In this document: piece after piece, positions 1-7,789 of the stretch | Layout of the letters: each line of letters starts with the position of its first letter | Position numbering within the stretch: the first letter of the stretch is position 1 | Assembly: GCA_012798455.1 (NCBI GenBank) | Contig: JAAZNC010000028.1 | Span: 1-34,488 of the forward strand | DNA length: 34,488 nucleotides | Reading direction: 5' to 3' | Source: Chloroflexota bacterium | Lineage (GTDB): Bacteria > Chloroflexota > Anaerolineae > Anaerolineales > Anaerolineaceae | Program-made: the position numbers and the translations under genes | Notes under the pieces: model-generated | Told to the model about the DNA's origin: nothing | The model's input: the letters and a program-made list of their open reading frames with translations, nothing else | Database searches by the model: none

Positions 1-2
1 AT

Positions 3-83
3 CTCTATGTTAGACTCAATCCGGTTGCTTTACGCACCTCGATTGATCGTAAAGTAGATAAACTATGGGAACTATCAAAGTAA
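3..83 (+). pseudogene. C-terminal end of a possible transposase (cut by window start)
   Basis: Reading frame 3 is open from the window edge to a TAA at 81-83 and encodes 26 residues that include RLNPVALRTSIDRKVDKLW. The pattern of a short basic helix with NPVALR, DRK and LW resembles the C-termini of integrase-core (DDE) transposases, as far as I can judge from memory. Two imperfect direct repeats follow the stop codon, which would fit the subterminal repeats of an insertion sequence. Whether the gene is intact cannot be judged, because everything upstream lies outside the window. It could also be the tail of an unrelated gene. Confidence 0.35.
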
Positions 84-162
84 CTTCTCTATCTGAGTCA
101 TCGTTACCTCCAAAGTAATCTTTTCTAATGAGGCACTACGCAACCTCTTGACGCAACCTCTT
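77..162. repeat. Imperfect direct repeats, possible IS end
   Basis: Two related blocks start with AAAGTAA: one at 77-104, the other at 112-140. They share the order AAAGTAA, a T/C-rich stretch, TGAG, then a CA/CG-rich end. A 12-bp direct repeat ACGCAACCTCTT then occurs twice, at 138-149 and 151-162, and runs into the rtcB stop codon. Together with the transposase-like C-terminus just upstream, this suggests the right end of an insertion element abutting rtcB. The outer boundary of the element is not defined. Confidence 0.4.
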
Positions 163-1610
163 TATCCCTTGATCACCGCAACTGGACGCAGTCGAGCTAC
201 TTTGTCTACAAGTCCAGCCTTACTCACACATCCCACCACCTCATCAACATCCTTATAAGCTTGAGGAGTTTCTTCTGCCAGTCCGCTTAATGAACCTGCC
301 ATTACCTCGATCCCCTGCATTTTCAATTCATTGATAAGTTGTTCACTTCGCATCAGTTTTCGGGCACTTTTCCGGCTGTGCACCCTGCCCGCCCCATGAC
401 AGGCAGATCCAAATGATATCTGCATCGCATTATCTCTTCCTACTAACACCCAAGATGCCGTACCCATACTTCCCGGAATGAGCACGGGGTGTCCGATCGA
501 GTGATATTGCTCGGGGACTAGGCTACTACCTACCGGAAACGCACGTGTTGCACCTTTACGATGCACACACACCTCTCTTGCCACATTTTCTACACTATGC
601 TTCTCGATCTTTCCAATATTATGCGCTAAGTCATATACCATAGCTAAGGTTGGATTCTTACGTCTTCTCTTTAATACTTCTTCAAAAGCAATCTGAACCC
701 GATATGCCATCACTTGGCGATTGCAGAATGCATAGTTGGCAGCACAATTCATGGCTGACAGATAAGCCTGCCCCTCTTTTGAATGCAGCGGTGCACAGGC
801 TAATTCGCGGTCGGGCATAGTGTATCCATACTTTGATTGGACATTCTGGAGTTGCTGAACATAATCAGCACATACTTGGTGCCCCAAGCCACGGGAACCG
901 GAATGGATCATGATACATAGACAACCTTCTTCCAACCCCATTACCTCAGCTGCTTTTAAACTAAAAATCTTGTCCACCACACTGATCTCGATGAAATGAT
1001 TACCCGCTCCTAATGAACCAACCTGTTCTAGACCACGTTCTTTTGCTCTGATACTAACATAGGTAGGGTCAGCCTGCTTCATACAACCGTTATCTTCGGT
1101 ACAGTTCAGATCTACTTGGTCTGCATATCCATTTTGAAGAGCCCAACCTGATCCTTGTGTCAGAATTGCATCCAAGTTCTTCATTGAAAGCCGAGGTAGA
1201 CCACCTTTTCCTAATCCACTAGGGATAGCAGTATAAATACACTGCAGTAAATCCGCTAAAACAACACTGGCATCCTGCAATGTCACGTGCGATGCCATCA
1301 ATCGCACACCGCAGTTGATATCATACCCGATCGCACCTGGTGAGATAGCGCCACCAGCAGTATCAGTTGCTGCTATTCCACCGATTGGAAAACCATATCC
1401 TTGATGAACATCTGGCATCACAACCACATTCCCCACCAACCCCGGTAAGAAGGTGGCATTGACAGCCTGCTCCAGAGAGAGATCTGCCAGACTGTGTTGG
1501 ATGATCTCATGCGAAGCGATTATATAAACATCCCCCTTCATTCCAGTTCGATAACTGGATGGAATCACCCATTCGACTTCACCGGTTTTTTTTAGATCGT
1601 TGAAATTCAT
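162..1610 (-). CDS. rtcB: RNA-splicing ligase RtcB
   Basis: This gene encodes 482 residues, the usual length for RtcB, the GTP- and Mn2+-dependent ligase that joins 2',3'-cyclic-phosphate (or 3'-phosphate) ends to 5'-OH ends in RNA repair or tRNA splicing. Visible family signatures include MPDVHQGYGFPIGG near residue 65, GAIGYDINCGVR with the metal-binding Cys near 100, SLGAGNHFIEI near 205, the HSGSRGLGHQV block near 237, and the C-terminal SFGSACHGAGR containing the His that is guanylylated in this family. The start ATG is preceded by AGGAATTGTGA. The archease gene ends 9 bp upstream, so the two almost certainly share a transcript. No truncation or missing active-site block is seen. Confidence 0.97.
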   Translation of the reverse strand: MNFNDLKKTGEVEWVIPSSYRTGMKGDVYIIASHEIIQHSLADLSLEQAVNATFLPGLVGNVVVMPDVHQGYGFPIGGIAATDTAGGAISPGAIGYDINCGVRLMASHVTLQDASVVLADLLQCIYTAIPSGLGKGGLPRLSMKNLDAILTQGSGWALQNGYADQVDLNCTEDNGCMKQADPTYVSIRAKERGLEQVGSLGAGNHFIEISVVDKIFSLKAAEVMGLEEGCLCIMIHSGSRGLGHQVCADYVQQLQNVQSKYGYTMPDRELACAPLHSKEGQAYLSAMNCAANYAFCNRQVMAYRVQIAFEEVLKRRRKNPTLAMVYDLAHNIGKIEKHSVENVAREVCVHRKGATRAFPVGSSLVPEQYHSIGHPVLIPGSMGTASWVLVGRDNAMQISFGSACHGAGRVHSRKSARKLMRSEQLINELKMQGIEVMAGSLSGLAEETPQAYKDVDEVVGCVSKAGLVDKVARLRPVAVIKG

Positions 1611-1619
1611 TCACAATTC

Positions 1620-2021
1620 CTATATATCAAACACGATATACGTGAAATACCTTCCGTCTTTTTCAACAATCTTCATCTGATGGTATGTCACAGCCTTAAT
1701 TTCTCTCGTCAGTGTTTCCAATGAGTTTTGACGCAACAAACCACTCAACTTAAGATTCCTGATAGTTATTTGCGGATTGTCGTAAACCTCACCTTGCTGC
1801 AATCGAAATAAACACTCTGATAAAAAGCCTACCAATAATGTTTCCTTGTCTATCCCCTCTAGCTTGATTTTCTGTAAAGTGGCATTTGCACTTTCAGTCT
1901 GAACACCTGCCACAGCATACATCCCTTTTAATGCATGGCAAAACAATTCAGGCAGGTCTTTGCCATAGACCTTAATACATAGATCAGCGGTATGGTCAAT
2001 TTCCACAAAATTCTTCTTCAT
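1620..2021 (-). CDS. Archease, activator of RtcB
   Basis: This small acidic protein of about 133 residues begins MKKNFVEIDHTADLCIKVYG, with the HTADLCI block typical of archease and the conserved C-terminal acidic YIVFDI. Archease promotes guanylylation and multiple turnover of RtcB, and here it is the first gene of an archease-rtcB pair (9-bp gap). The open frame extends 84 bp further upstream, but ATG at 2021 was chosen because the protein homology starts there, AAGGATC precedes it, and the longer version would run across the probable promoter into the divergent gene. Confidence 0.92.
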   Translation of the reverse strand: MKKNFVEIDHTADLCIKVYGKDLPELFCHALKGMYAVAGVQTESANATLQKIKLEGIDKETLLVGFLSECLFRLQQGEVYDNPQITIRNLKLSGLLRQNSLETLTREIKAVTYHQMKIVEKDGRYFTYIVFDI

Positions 2022-2065
2022 CACGAGATCCTTGACTCTATTATACCCAGTACGACAGGTTCTCA
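2022..2065 (-). promoter_or_regulatory. Probable promoter of archease-rtcB
   Basis: On the minus strand a perfect TATAAT (plus-strand ATTATA at 2040-2045) is preceded by TTGAGA at a short 15-bp spacing. It lies about 20 bp upstream of the archease start. The placement in an 82-bp divergent intergenic region supports it; the -35 spacing is not ideal. Confidence 0.5.
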
Positions 2066-2103
2066 AATTGTCGAGTAAAATAGGTAATTGTTTGGAGGAA
2101 TCC

Positions 2104-2253
2104 ATGGACTTTTCAGGAATACTGGTGCTTGTGCTGCGCGGGTTACTGGCGGTTGCCCTGGTTGCCTTTGTCGGGTTCTCTCTCAGTTTATTGTGGAAAG
2201 ATTTGCAAGGGGAAAAGCCAAAAAAGAAGATTCACAAAAAAAGAGAACCCTAG
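2104..2253 (+). CDS. Small single-pass membrane protein
   Basis: The frame encodes 49 residues: a hydrophobic segment (residues ~5-30, rich in Leu, Val and Ala) followed by a very basic tail with KPKKKIHKK. A strong ribosome binding site, TTTGGAGGAATCC, sits directly before ATG 2104, which argues for translation. The gene is 46 bp upstream of the MTA phosphorylase gene on the same strand and probably cotranscribed. The topology would put the N-terminus outside and the Lys-rich tail in the cytoplasm. I do not recognise a family. Confidence 0.6.
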   Translation: MDFSGILVLVLRGLLAVALVAFVGFSLSLLWKDLQGEKPKKKIHKKREP

Positions 2254-2299
2254 TCTTTTTGGATTCTATCAACCATGTGAAAAACATAGGAGACGAACA

Positions 2300-3154
2300 A
2301 TGAAAGAATCACCATTTCTAGCAGTCATAGGCGGCTCAGGGATTTATCAATTCCCAGCTTTAACAGAAATTAAAACCATTGAGATTGACACACCTTATGG
2401 AAAACCATCATCTCCACTTGTGGTCGGCATTCTGCACGAGAAAAAAGTTGCATTCCTGGCACGCCACGGTATTGGTCATATTTTTTCACCAACCGAAGTT
2501 AATTATCGCGCCAATATCTATGCCTTAAAAATGATCGGCGCGCACCGTGTGGTCAGCATCTCTGCCTGCGGATCACTACGTGAAGATTATGAACCGGGTC
2601 ATTTCGTCATTCCCAACCAGTTATTCGATTTCACAAAACACCGTTCCAGTTCCTTCTTTGGTGAAGGTATGGTAGTCCATATTGGCAGCGCTGATCCATA
2701 TTGTGATGATCTTAGAAAAAGCGTTATCAAAGCAGTAAAACAGACTAATACTACCGTCCACGATGCGGGTGTTTATATCACCATTGAAGGACCTCGGTTC
2801 TCCACAAAAGCCGAATCCAATTTATTCCGCGAATGGGGCATGTCCATCATTGGTATGACCGCCAGCCCTGAAGCATTTCTGGCGCGTGAAGCGGGGATGT
2901 GCTACGCCACCATGGCGCATGTGACTGACTATGATGTATGGCACATGACTGAAAAACCAGTAACGGTAGAAATGGTCTTGAAAGTGATGAAAAAAAACAC
3001 CCATAACGCACAAACTGCCATCCAGAATCTGGTCGAGATCTTGCCCTCTGTTTCTCACTGCGAATGTTGGGATGCCTTGAAGAATGTTGTTCTGACCGAC
3101 CCCAGGAGAATTCCGCAAGCGACCACAGAAAAGACCAGTATTCTTTTTGATTAG
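2300..3154 (+). CDS. mtnP: S-methyl-5'-thioadenosine phosphorylase
   Basis: This 284-residue protein belongs to the trimeric purine nucleoside phosphorylase / MTA phosphorylase family. It begins FLAVIGGSGIYQFP, contains FLARHGIGHIFSPTEVNYRAN (phosphate and ribose side) and SACGSLREDYEPG, and ends the core with GMTASPEAFLAREAG and TDYDVWH. The TDYD block is typical of MTA phosphorylases, where PNPs have SNKA. The reaction splits MTA with phosphate to adenine and methylthioribose-1-phosphate in methionine salvage. The frame is open further upstream, but ATG 2300 has AGGAGA at good spacing and fits the family N-terminus. No other methionine-salvage gene is nearby. Confidence 0.92.
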   Translation: MKESPFLAVIGGSGIYQFPALTEIKTIEIDTPYGKPSSPLVVGILHEKKVAFLARHGIGHIFSPTEVNYRANIYALKMIGAHRVVSISACGSLREDYEPGHFVIPNQLFDFTKHRSSSFFGEGMVVHIGSADPYCDDLRKSVIKAVKQTNTTVHDAGVYITIEGPRFSTKAESNLFREWGMSIIGMTASPEAFLAREAGMCYATMAHVTDYDVWHMTEKPVTVEMVLKVMKKNTHNAQTAIQNLVEILPSVSHCECWDALKNVVLTDPRRIPQATTEKTSILFD

Positions 3155-3185
3155 ATCTAGTGAATCTCGCCAGATCTATTGATCA

Positions 3186-5792
3186 ATGAAAGAGGAAAAT
3201 TTGAATAAAAACCAGAAGCGGCTCATGGTGCTCGCGGCTGCTTTCTTGTTCTTGTACGCTGTCATCTTGACACTTTCTCCTGTTTTAAGATATCGCTCCT
3301 GGCAGGTAGACCTGCATTGGATACATTGGATTGGATTGGCGATCATTTCCAGCGGATTTTTCTTCCTCCAACATGTGGTATCGCGCTGTCGTAAGAATTA
3401 CGATACTTTTCTCTTCCCGATCATCTATTTGCTTAGTGGCTGGGGATTGTTGACCATTTCGAGACTCAATAGTTATTTCGGATTGCGTCAGACCGCCTGG
3501 ATCCTAGCAGCGTTATTGACAACCCTCTTCCTTGTGACCTGCAAAAGATCCATTGTACCTTATTTGGAGAAATATGCCCTGCTGGGGCTTATTTTGGGAA
3601 TTGCGTTCCTGGCTGCTACCATGTTGTGGGGCAGTTTCCCAGGCGGGAATGGGCCCGCTTTATGGTTACGGATTCTTGGTGTCAATGTTCAACCATCAGA
3701 ATTTCTAAAACTCCTCTTTATCATTTATCTTTCTGCCAAATTCGCCGGAACGCAGAAGGGGAACAGAAAATTTAAGACCATCATCCCTTCAATATTTTTT
3801 TTTCTGCTCATCAGTGCAATTCTGATCTGGCAGAATGACTTCGGTACTACCCTGATCTTTCTGTTGATCTATGCCACCTATCTATATTTTTACACTGGTA
3901 AGACCCGTGTCTTTGGTTTGATCGTTTTGTCATTTCTGTTACTTGCAGTGATCGGATACCAGTACTTTGATATCTTTTCAACTCGCATTTCTGCCTGGTT
4001 ATTGCCATGGGATGATCCCACTGGAGGAGCCTACCAAGTAGTTCAATCGATTTTATCCATTGCCGCCGGTGGCATCATTGGAAGTGGACCCGGTTTAGGA
4101 TTCCCAAATGTTGTGCCGCTGGCTCATTCGGATTTCATATTCTCCGCTATCGCAGAAGAAACTGGATTACTGGGAACATCCTGTTTCATCATCCTACTGG
4201 CGATTCTTTTATGGCGTGGATATAAAAACGCCCATTTTGCCCCTACTCCTTTTCAGGGTTACATTGCTGCGGGGGTGACGACTTATCTTATCACCCAGTC
4301 CATTCTCATCATTGGCGGTACGATCCGCTTACTTCCTATTACCGGAGTGACCCTCCCATTTGTATCCTATGGTGGTTCATCCTACATTTCCGTGTTTCTG
4401 GCGATCTCAATGTTATATTGTACAGATATACCTGCCCGATCAGGCAAGAAATCCACCCAATCACAGGGTCCGCTTGACAAACCTATAAAAGTATTGGGAA
4501 CGATCTTCTTAATAACTTTCTTCATCATAGAATGCGTCCTGTTTTGGTGGAGTTACATCCAGGCAGATGGGCTACAAAATCGTTCGGATAATCCCCGGCT
4601 TATCTATGCAGACCAATACGTTCGCCGAGGGACGATTTACGATCGGAATGGCATTCCCCTGGCAATTACCGAAGGAGAAAGTGGTAGTTACTACCGCTAC
4701 TATCTTTATTCCGACCTTTCCAATACGGTCGGCTTCAGTCATACCCGTTACGGTCGCTCGGGTATCGAAGAAAAGCTAAACGGTTATCTAAGAGGCTATG
4801 CAGGGTATCCGGCTACTACCATCTGGTTCAATCATCTCGTTTATGACCAACCTCCCACCGGGATAGATGTTCATCTCACGCTTGATCTGGATACCCAACA
4901 GCAGTTAGATGCGCAAATGGCTGCCTTCTTTGGTGCAGGTATTGTCCTCGACGCGGAAAGCGGAGAGATACTAGCAATTGCTTCTCATCCCTCTTTTGAT
5001 GCCAATACACTCACTGATAATTGGAATGTCTGGAACAATGACGAAAGTGCCCCATTTCTCAATCGCGTGATGCAGGGCGCTTATCCCGCAGGTGGTATAT
5101 TAACACCTTTTTTGATCACGCAAGAAAAATGGGATGAATTTTCCAATATGCCGCTTTCTAATGAAATATCGTCAGAAGAAGACTATTCTGCTTGTTTTCT
5201 CAGCTCGGAGGAAGATCCTACTTTCAGTGTTGCTCTCCGCAATGGGTGTAATTTTGCCTTGCTTAGCTTGTTAAGTGATCTATCCTCAAAACAGATTCAA
5301 GAGTACCTGACAACATTTGGATTTTTCTCGCATCCAACTCTCGGAGTACCGCTTTCAGAGGTAAATTTTAAAAGTGAAGTATCCCATCCCATCCAATATA
5401 TAGTTGGAAACGATCAGATTCGCTTTTCACCATTAATGGTTGCAAAAGCAGCATCGCTTATCAGTAACAATAGCGAGAATATTCCCTTGAAATTGATTCT
5501 CGATCCAACCGAAGCTGTAATCGAATCTTCCTCGGGATCATTTCCCAATAGTTTCATCCTGCCTATTCAATTCTTGCTGGATGAATTCTTTCAACATGAG
5601 GGGAATGCTTGGTTGTTCAATGCAACTTCTTCTGATGAGAACGGCGTGTACCAATGGTCTATCCGGGGCACCTACCCTCAAGCAGGATCGAAAAGAACGA
5701 TCATAGTGATCGTTCTGGAGAATGGCAGTGCTGAAAATGCGCGAGCCATCAGTACAGCAGTGTACGATTACATCCAAAAAAATCAATCCTGA
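3186..5792 (+). CDS. SEDS (RodA/FtsW) polymerase fused to a degenerate class B PBP domain
   Basis: The protein has 868 residues in two parts. Residues ~12-412 form a ten-helix SEDS glycosyltransferase with QPSEFLKL (~169), WQNDFGTTLI (~215), the extracytoplasmic PWDDPTGGAYQ loop with acidic residues (~274-284), HSDFIFSAIAEE (~314) and PFVSYGGSS (~391). Another membrane helix (~437-456) leads into a PbpA-like extracellular domain: RGTIYDRNG (481), SGIEEKLNGYLRG (~525), GAGIVLDAESGEILAIASHPSFDAN (583-607). At the place of the SxxK motif (YPPGSTFK in relatives) it reads YPAGGILT (633), the SxN site reads GCN (687-689), and no KTG motif is present. The polymerase half therefore looks active and the transpeptidase half looks catalytically dead. 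The last 10 bp overlap tyrS convergently. Confidence 0.88.
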   Translation: MKEENLNKNQKRLMVLAAAFLFLYAVILTLSPVLRYRSWQVDLHWIHWIGLAIISSGFFFLQHVVSRCRKNYDTFLFPIIYLLSGWGLLTISRLNSYFGLRQTAWILAALLTTLFLVTCKRSIVPYLEKYALLGLILGIAFLAATMLWGSFPGGNGPALWLRILGVNVQPSEFLKLLFIIYLSAKFAGTQKGNRKFKTIIPSIFFFLLISAILIWQNDFGTTLIFLLIYATYLYFYTGKTRVFGLIVLSFLLLAVIGYQYFDIFSTRISAWLLPWDDPTGGAYQVVQSILSIAAGGIIGSGPGLGFPNVVPLAHSDFIFSAIAEETGLLGTSCFIILLAILLWRGYKNAHFAPTPFQGYIAAGVTTYLITQSILIIGGTIRLLPITGVTLPFVSYGGSSYISVFLAISMLYCTDIPARSGKKSTQSQGPLDKPIKVLGTIFLITFFIIECVLFWWSYIQADGLQNRSDNPRLIYADQYVRRGTIYDRNGIPLAITEGESGSYYRYYLYSDLSNTVGFSHTRYGRSGIEEKLNGYLRGYAGYPATTIWFNHLVYDQPPTGIDVHLTLDLDTQQQLDAQMAAFFGAGIVLDAESGEILAIASHPSFDANTLTDNWNVWNNDESAPFLNRVMQGAYPAGGILTPFLITQEKWDEFSNMPLSNEISSEEDYSACFLSSEEDPTFSVALRNGCNFALLSLLSDLSSKQIQEYLTTFGFFSHPTLGVPLSEVNFKSEVSHPIQYIVGNDQIRFSPLMVAKAASLISNNSENIPLKLILDPTEAVIESSSGSFPNSFILPIQFLLDEFFQHEGNAWLFNATSSDENGVYQWSIRGTYPQAGSKRTIIVIVLENGSAENARAISTAVYDYIQKNQS
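5690..5716 (-). terminator. Probable tyrS terminator inside the convergent SEDS-fusion gene
   Basis: A perfect 10-bp inverted repeat, AGAACGATCA and TGATCGTTCT around a 3-nt loop (5694-5716), is followed on the minus strand by TTTCG, so the 3' arm ends in a T-rich TTCTTTTC. It lies about 67 bp past the tyrS stop codon, inside codons ~837-844 of the convergent gene. Confidence 0.55.
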
Positions 5793-7000
5793 TTCACAAG
5801 ATCAAGGAATTTGCGTTTCCCGACCTGCAATATCCCGGGGGTCGCCACTGCCGCCCAGTCACTAACCATTTCCCCGTTTAATGAAACACCACCTTGTTCA
5901 AATAATCGCCTTGCCTGGCTTTTCGAAGAAGCAAAGTTTGCCTGTATGATAACATCAAGTAAAGATTGCTCCGAGTTGATCATAAAAGTAGGAATATCAT
6001 CCGGGATCTCTTTTTTCTGGAATTTCAGGATGAAATCTTGTTCAGCAACATTAGCTGCTTCTTTTCCGTAGAAGGTCTCCGTAACCTCATGAGCCAGTTT
6101 CATCTTGGCGTCGCGGGGATGGATCTCCCCAGTCTTCATTTCACTTTCCAATGTTTCCACCTGTAGTGGAGTCCAGCGGGTCACCAATCTGAAATAATGT
6201 GGCATGGCTTTATCCGGAATACTCATCAGTTTACCATACATATCCTCTGCGGTAGTGGTGATGGGGATATGGTTGCCGAGTGATTTACTCATCTTGATCT
6301 CGCCATCAGTACCAGGCAAGATCTCCAGGGTGATGGCAATATTGGGTTGTTTACCCAATGCAGTCATAACCTTGCGACCTGCCATCATGATATTGAAGAA
6401 TTGGTCAGTTCCGCCAACCTGCACATCGGTATCCAATGCATAAGCATCATAGCCTTGCATAAAAGCGTAAAAGGTTTCATGTACATAGATGGGATCACCT
6501 TTTTCCCAGCGCAGTTTAAACTTCTCCCTTGAGAGGAACTGTTGCACAGTAAAATTCGATGCGATCTTGATCAGATCTGCGAAGTTTAACTTTGAAAGCC
6601 ATTCCGAATTATGGCGAATTTCAGTTTTCTCCCTATCTAAAATACGGAAAGCTTGTTCAGCATATGTTCTGCCATTTTCCTCCACCTGTTCCGATGTCAG
6701 GATAGGCCGGGTGATATCTTTATCCGATGGATCACCGATCAAAGCGGTGAAATCGCCGATAAGAAAGATCACCTGGTGCCCAAGGTCTTGAAACTGGCGT
6801 AGTTTGCGCATGGTGACAGTATGTCCCAAATGCAAGTCTGCTTTGGTCGGATCGTAGCCGCAGTAGATACGCAGGGGACGTTTTTCTTTTTCCGCTTGAA
6901 TAAGGCGAGCTTTTAGCTCTTGTGCCATAGATTGTTTAATCTCAGGATCACCGTATTCAGTTCCTTGCATCAATAATGCGACTTGTTCATCAATATTCAC
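5783..7000 (-). CDS. tyrS: Tyrosyl-tRNA synthetase
   Basis: This class I synthetase attaches Tyr to tRNA-Tyr. The Rossmann core contains YCGYDPTKADLHLGH (HIGH motif as HLGH), the stretch FQDLGHQVIFLIGDFTALIGDPS typical of the TyrS type 2 (TyrZ-like) subgroup, and KMSKS in GEIKMSKSLGN. The C-terminus is an S4 RNA-binding domain (SKSQARRLFEQGGVSLNG). The frame can start at ATG 7012, but that codon forms part of ATGGAGG. GTG at 7000 has GGAGG five bases upstream and is preferred, giving about 405 residues. The gene diverges from the HNH gene and overlaps the SEDS-fusion gene by 10 bp at its 3' end. Confidence 0.95.
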   Translation of the reverse strand: MNIDEQVALLMQGTEYGDPEIKQSMAQELKARLIQAEKEKRPLRIYCGYDPTKADLHLGHTVTMRKLRQFQDLGHQVIFLIGDFTALIGDPSDKDITRPILTSEQVEENGRTYAEQAFRILDREKTEIRHNSEWLSKLNFADLIKIASNFTVQQFLSREKFKLRWEKGDPIYVHETFYAFMQGYDAYALDTDVQVGGTDQFFNIMMAGRKVMTALGKQPNIAITLEILPGTDGEIKMSKSLGNHIPITTTAEDMYGKLMSIPDKAMPHYFRLVTRWTPLQVETLESEMKTGEIHPRDAKMKLAHEVTETFYGKEAANVAEQDFILKFQKKEIPDDIPTFMINSEQSLLDVIIQANFASSKSQARRLFEQGGVSLNGEMVSDWAAVATPGILQVGKRKFLDLVNQD

Positions 7001-7034
7001 ACGAACCTCCAACCAAAAAGTGAATTTTCAAAGC

Positions 7035-7043
7035 ATTATACCA
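7035..7043 (-). promoter_or_regulatory. Extended -10 promoter for tyrS
   Basis: The minus strand reads TGGTATAAT (TGnTATAAT form) about 35 bp upstream of the preferred GTG start. No convincing -35 box is seen, which is usual for extended -10 promoters. Confidence 0.5.
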
Positions 7044-7093
7044 GCCCTTCAGCTTCTCTTAATTGATTTCTTAACTTCAAGCGAAATTTCTCA

Positions 7094-7102
7094 TGCTATA
7101 AT
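7094..7102 (+). promoter_or_regulatory. Extended -10 promoter for the HNH gene
   Basis: TGCTATAAT lies 16 bp upstream of ATG 7119, so the transcript would have a very short leader. The -35 region is weak. It is back to back with the tyrS promoter. Confidence 0.5.
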
Positions 7103-7118
7103 CCTGCTCAAGGGCGAA

Positions 7119-7619
7119 ATGGAAACAGTATTGGTTTTAAACGCAAATTTTCAGCCGATCAACTTATGCAGTACTCACCGCGCCATTGGTTTGATCGTGC
7201 TTGACAAAGCCAGCCTGGTTTTGAACGGGCGTGGGATCATTCGTACAGTTAACAAAGAATATCCCAAACCTTCAGTCATCCGGCTGGAGTATATGGTACA
7301 TTGCCCTCGTCCGCAAGTACATCTAACCCGTAAAGAGGTTTTCCGGCGAGATAACTATACTTGTCAGTATTGTGGTAAGAAAAGTGATGAACTAACCATT
7401 GATCATGTCATTCCAAAACACCTGGGGGGCACACAAAATTGGGAAAACATCGTCACCGCCTGCGCCAGGTGCAACCATCTCAAAGGTGGACGTCCCTTGG
7501 AGACAACCAACATGCATTTATTGCGTACACCACAAGCACCACCTGCATCGGCATTTTATATCTTTGGAAAGCACTTACCCCAAAACGTAGAATGGAAACC
7601 TTACCTAACAGGTTGGTAA
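7119..7619 (+). CDS. HNH endonuclease family protein
   Basis: This 166-residue protein has an HNH nuclease fold in its second half: CQYC (82-85) and CARC (115-118) would bind structural zinc, and DH (95-96), N107 and H120 form the HNH signature in LTIDHVIPKHLGGTQNWENIVTACARCNH. The N-terminus METVLVLNANFQPI is typical of a widespread, stand-alone, chromosomal HNH family whose cellular role is not settled. The frame opens 99 bp earlier, but ATG 7119 follows the promoter-like element and AAGGGCGAA. It stands alone, with a strong terminator directly after the stop codon. No methylase or phage gene is adjacent, so there is no sign of a restriction system. Confidence 0.88.
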   Translation: METVLVLNANFQPINLCSTHRAIGLIVLDKASLVLNGRGIIRTVNKEYPKPSVIRLEYMVHCPRPQVHLTRKEVFRRDNYTCQYCGKKSDELTIDHVIPKHLGGTQNWENIVTACARCNHLKGGRPLETTNMHLLRTPQAPPASAFYIFGKHLPQNVEWKPYLTGW

Positions 7620-7657
7620 AAAAAGGGCAGTCTACTTTTTGTAGACAGCCCTTTTTT
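7618..7657 (+). terminator. Intrinsic terminator after the HNH gene
   Basis: An 11-bp stem with one mismatch (GGGCAGTCTAC / GTAGACAGCCC, loop of five T) is preceded by A7 and followed by TTTTTT, so it could work in both directions. Confidence 0.85.
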
Positions 7658-7751
7658 CATCTCCACCAAATGCCAAACTTTGCATGTTGGAGGGTTTGTT
7701 TGTCCCATTGCTGGGCACTTATTATAGGAACTCTCCCACTATCGCCCAGAT

Positions 7752-7785
7752 AAAAAGAGAACCAGGTTTAGTGACATCTCTTTTT
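7752..7785 (-). terminator. Terminator of the ferritin gene
   Basis: AAAAAGAGA at 7752-7760 pairs with TCTCTTTTT at 7777-7785 around a 16-nt loop. It lies 5 bp past the ferritin stop codon on the minus strand. Its symmetry would also stop plus-strand readthrough. Confidence 0.6.
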
Positions 7786-7789
7786 ATGA

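Noticed and set aside
2022-2105. Extending archease upstream to 2105
   Set aside because: This would cross the TATAAT promoter and the divergent gene start; the family N-terminus fits 2021.
2129-2299. Extending mtnP upstream to 2129
   Set aside because: The extra part overlaps the small membrane protein gene, has no homology, and ATG 2300 has the ribosome site.
7119-7619. HNH gene as part of a defence or restriction system
   Set aside because: It stands alone with its own promoter and terminator, and neighbours are housekeeping genes.
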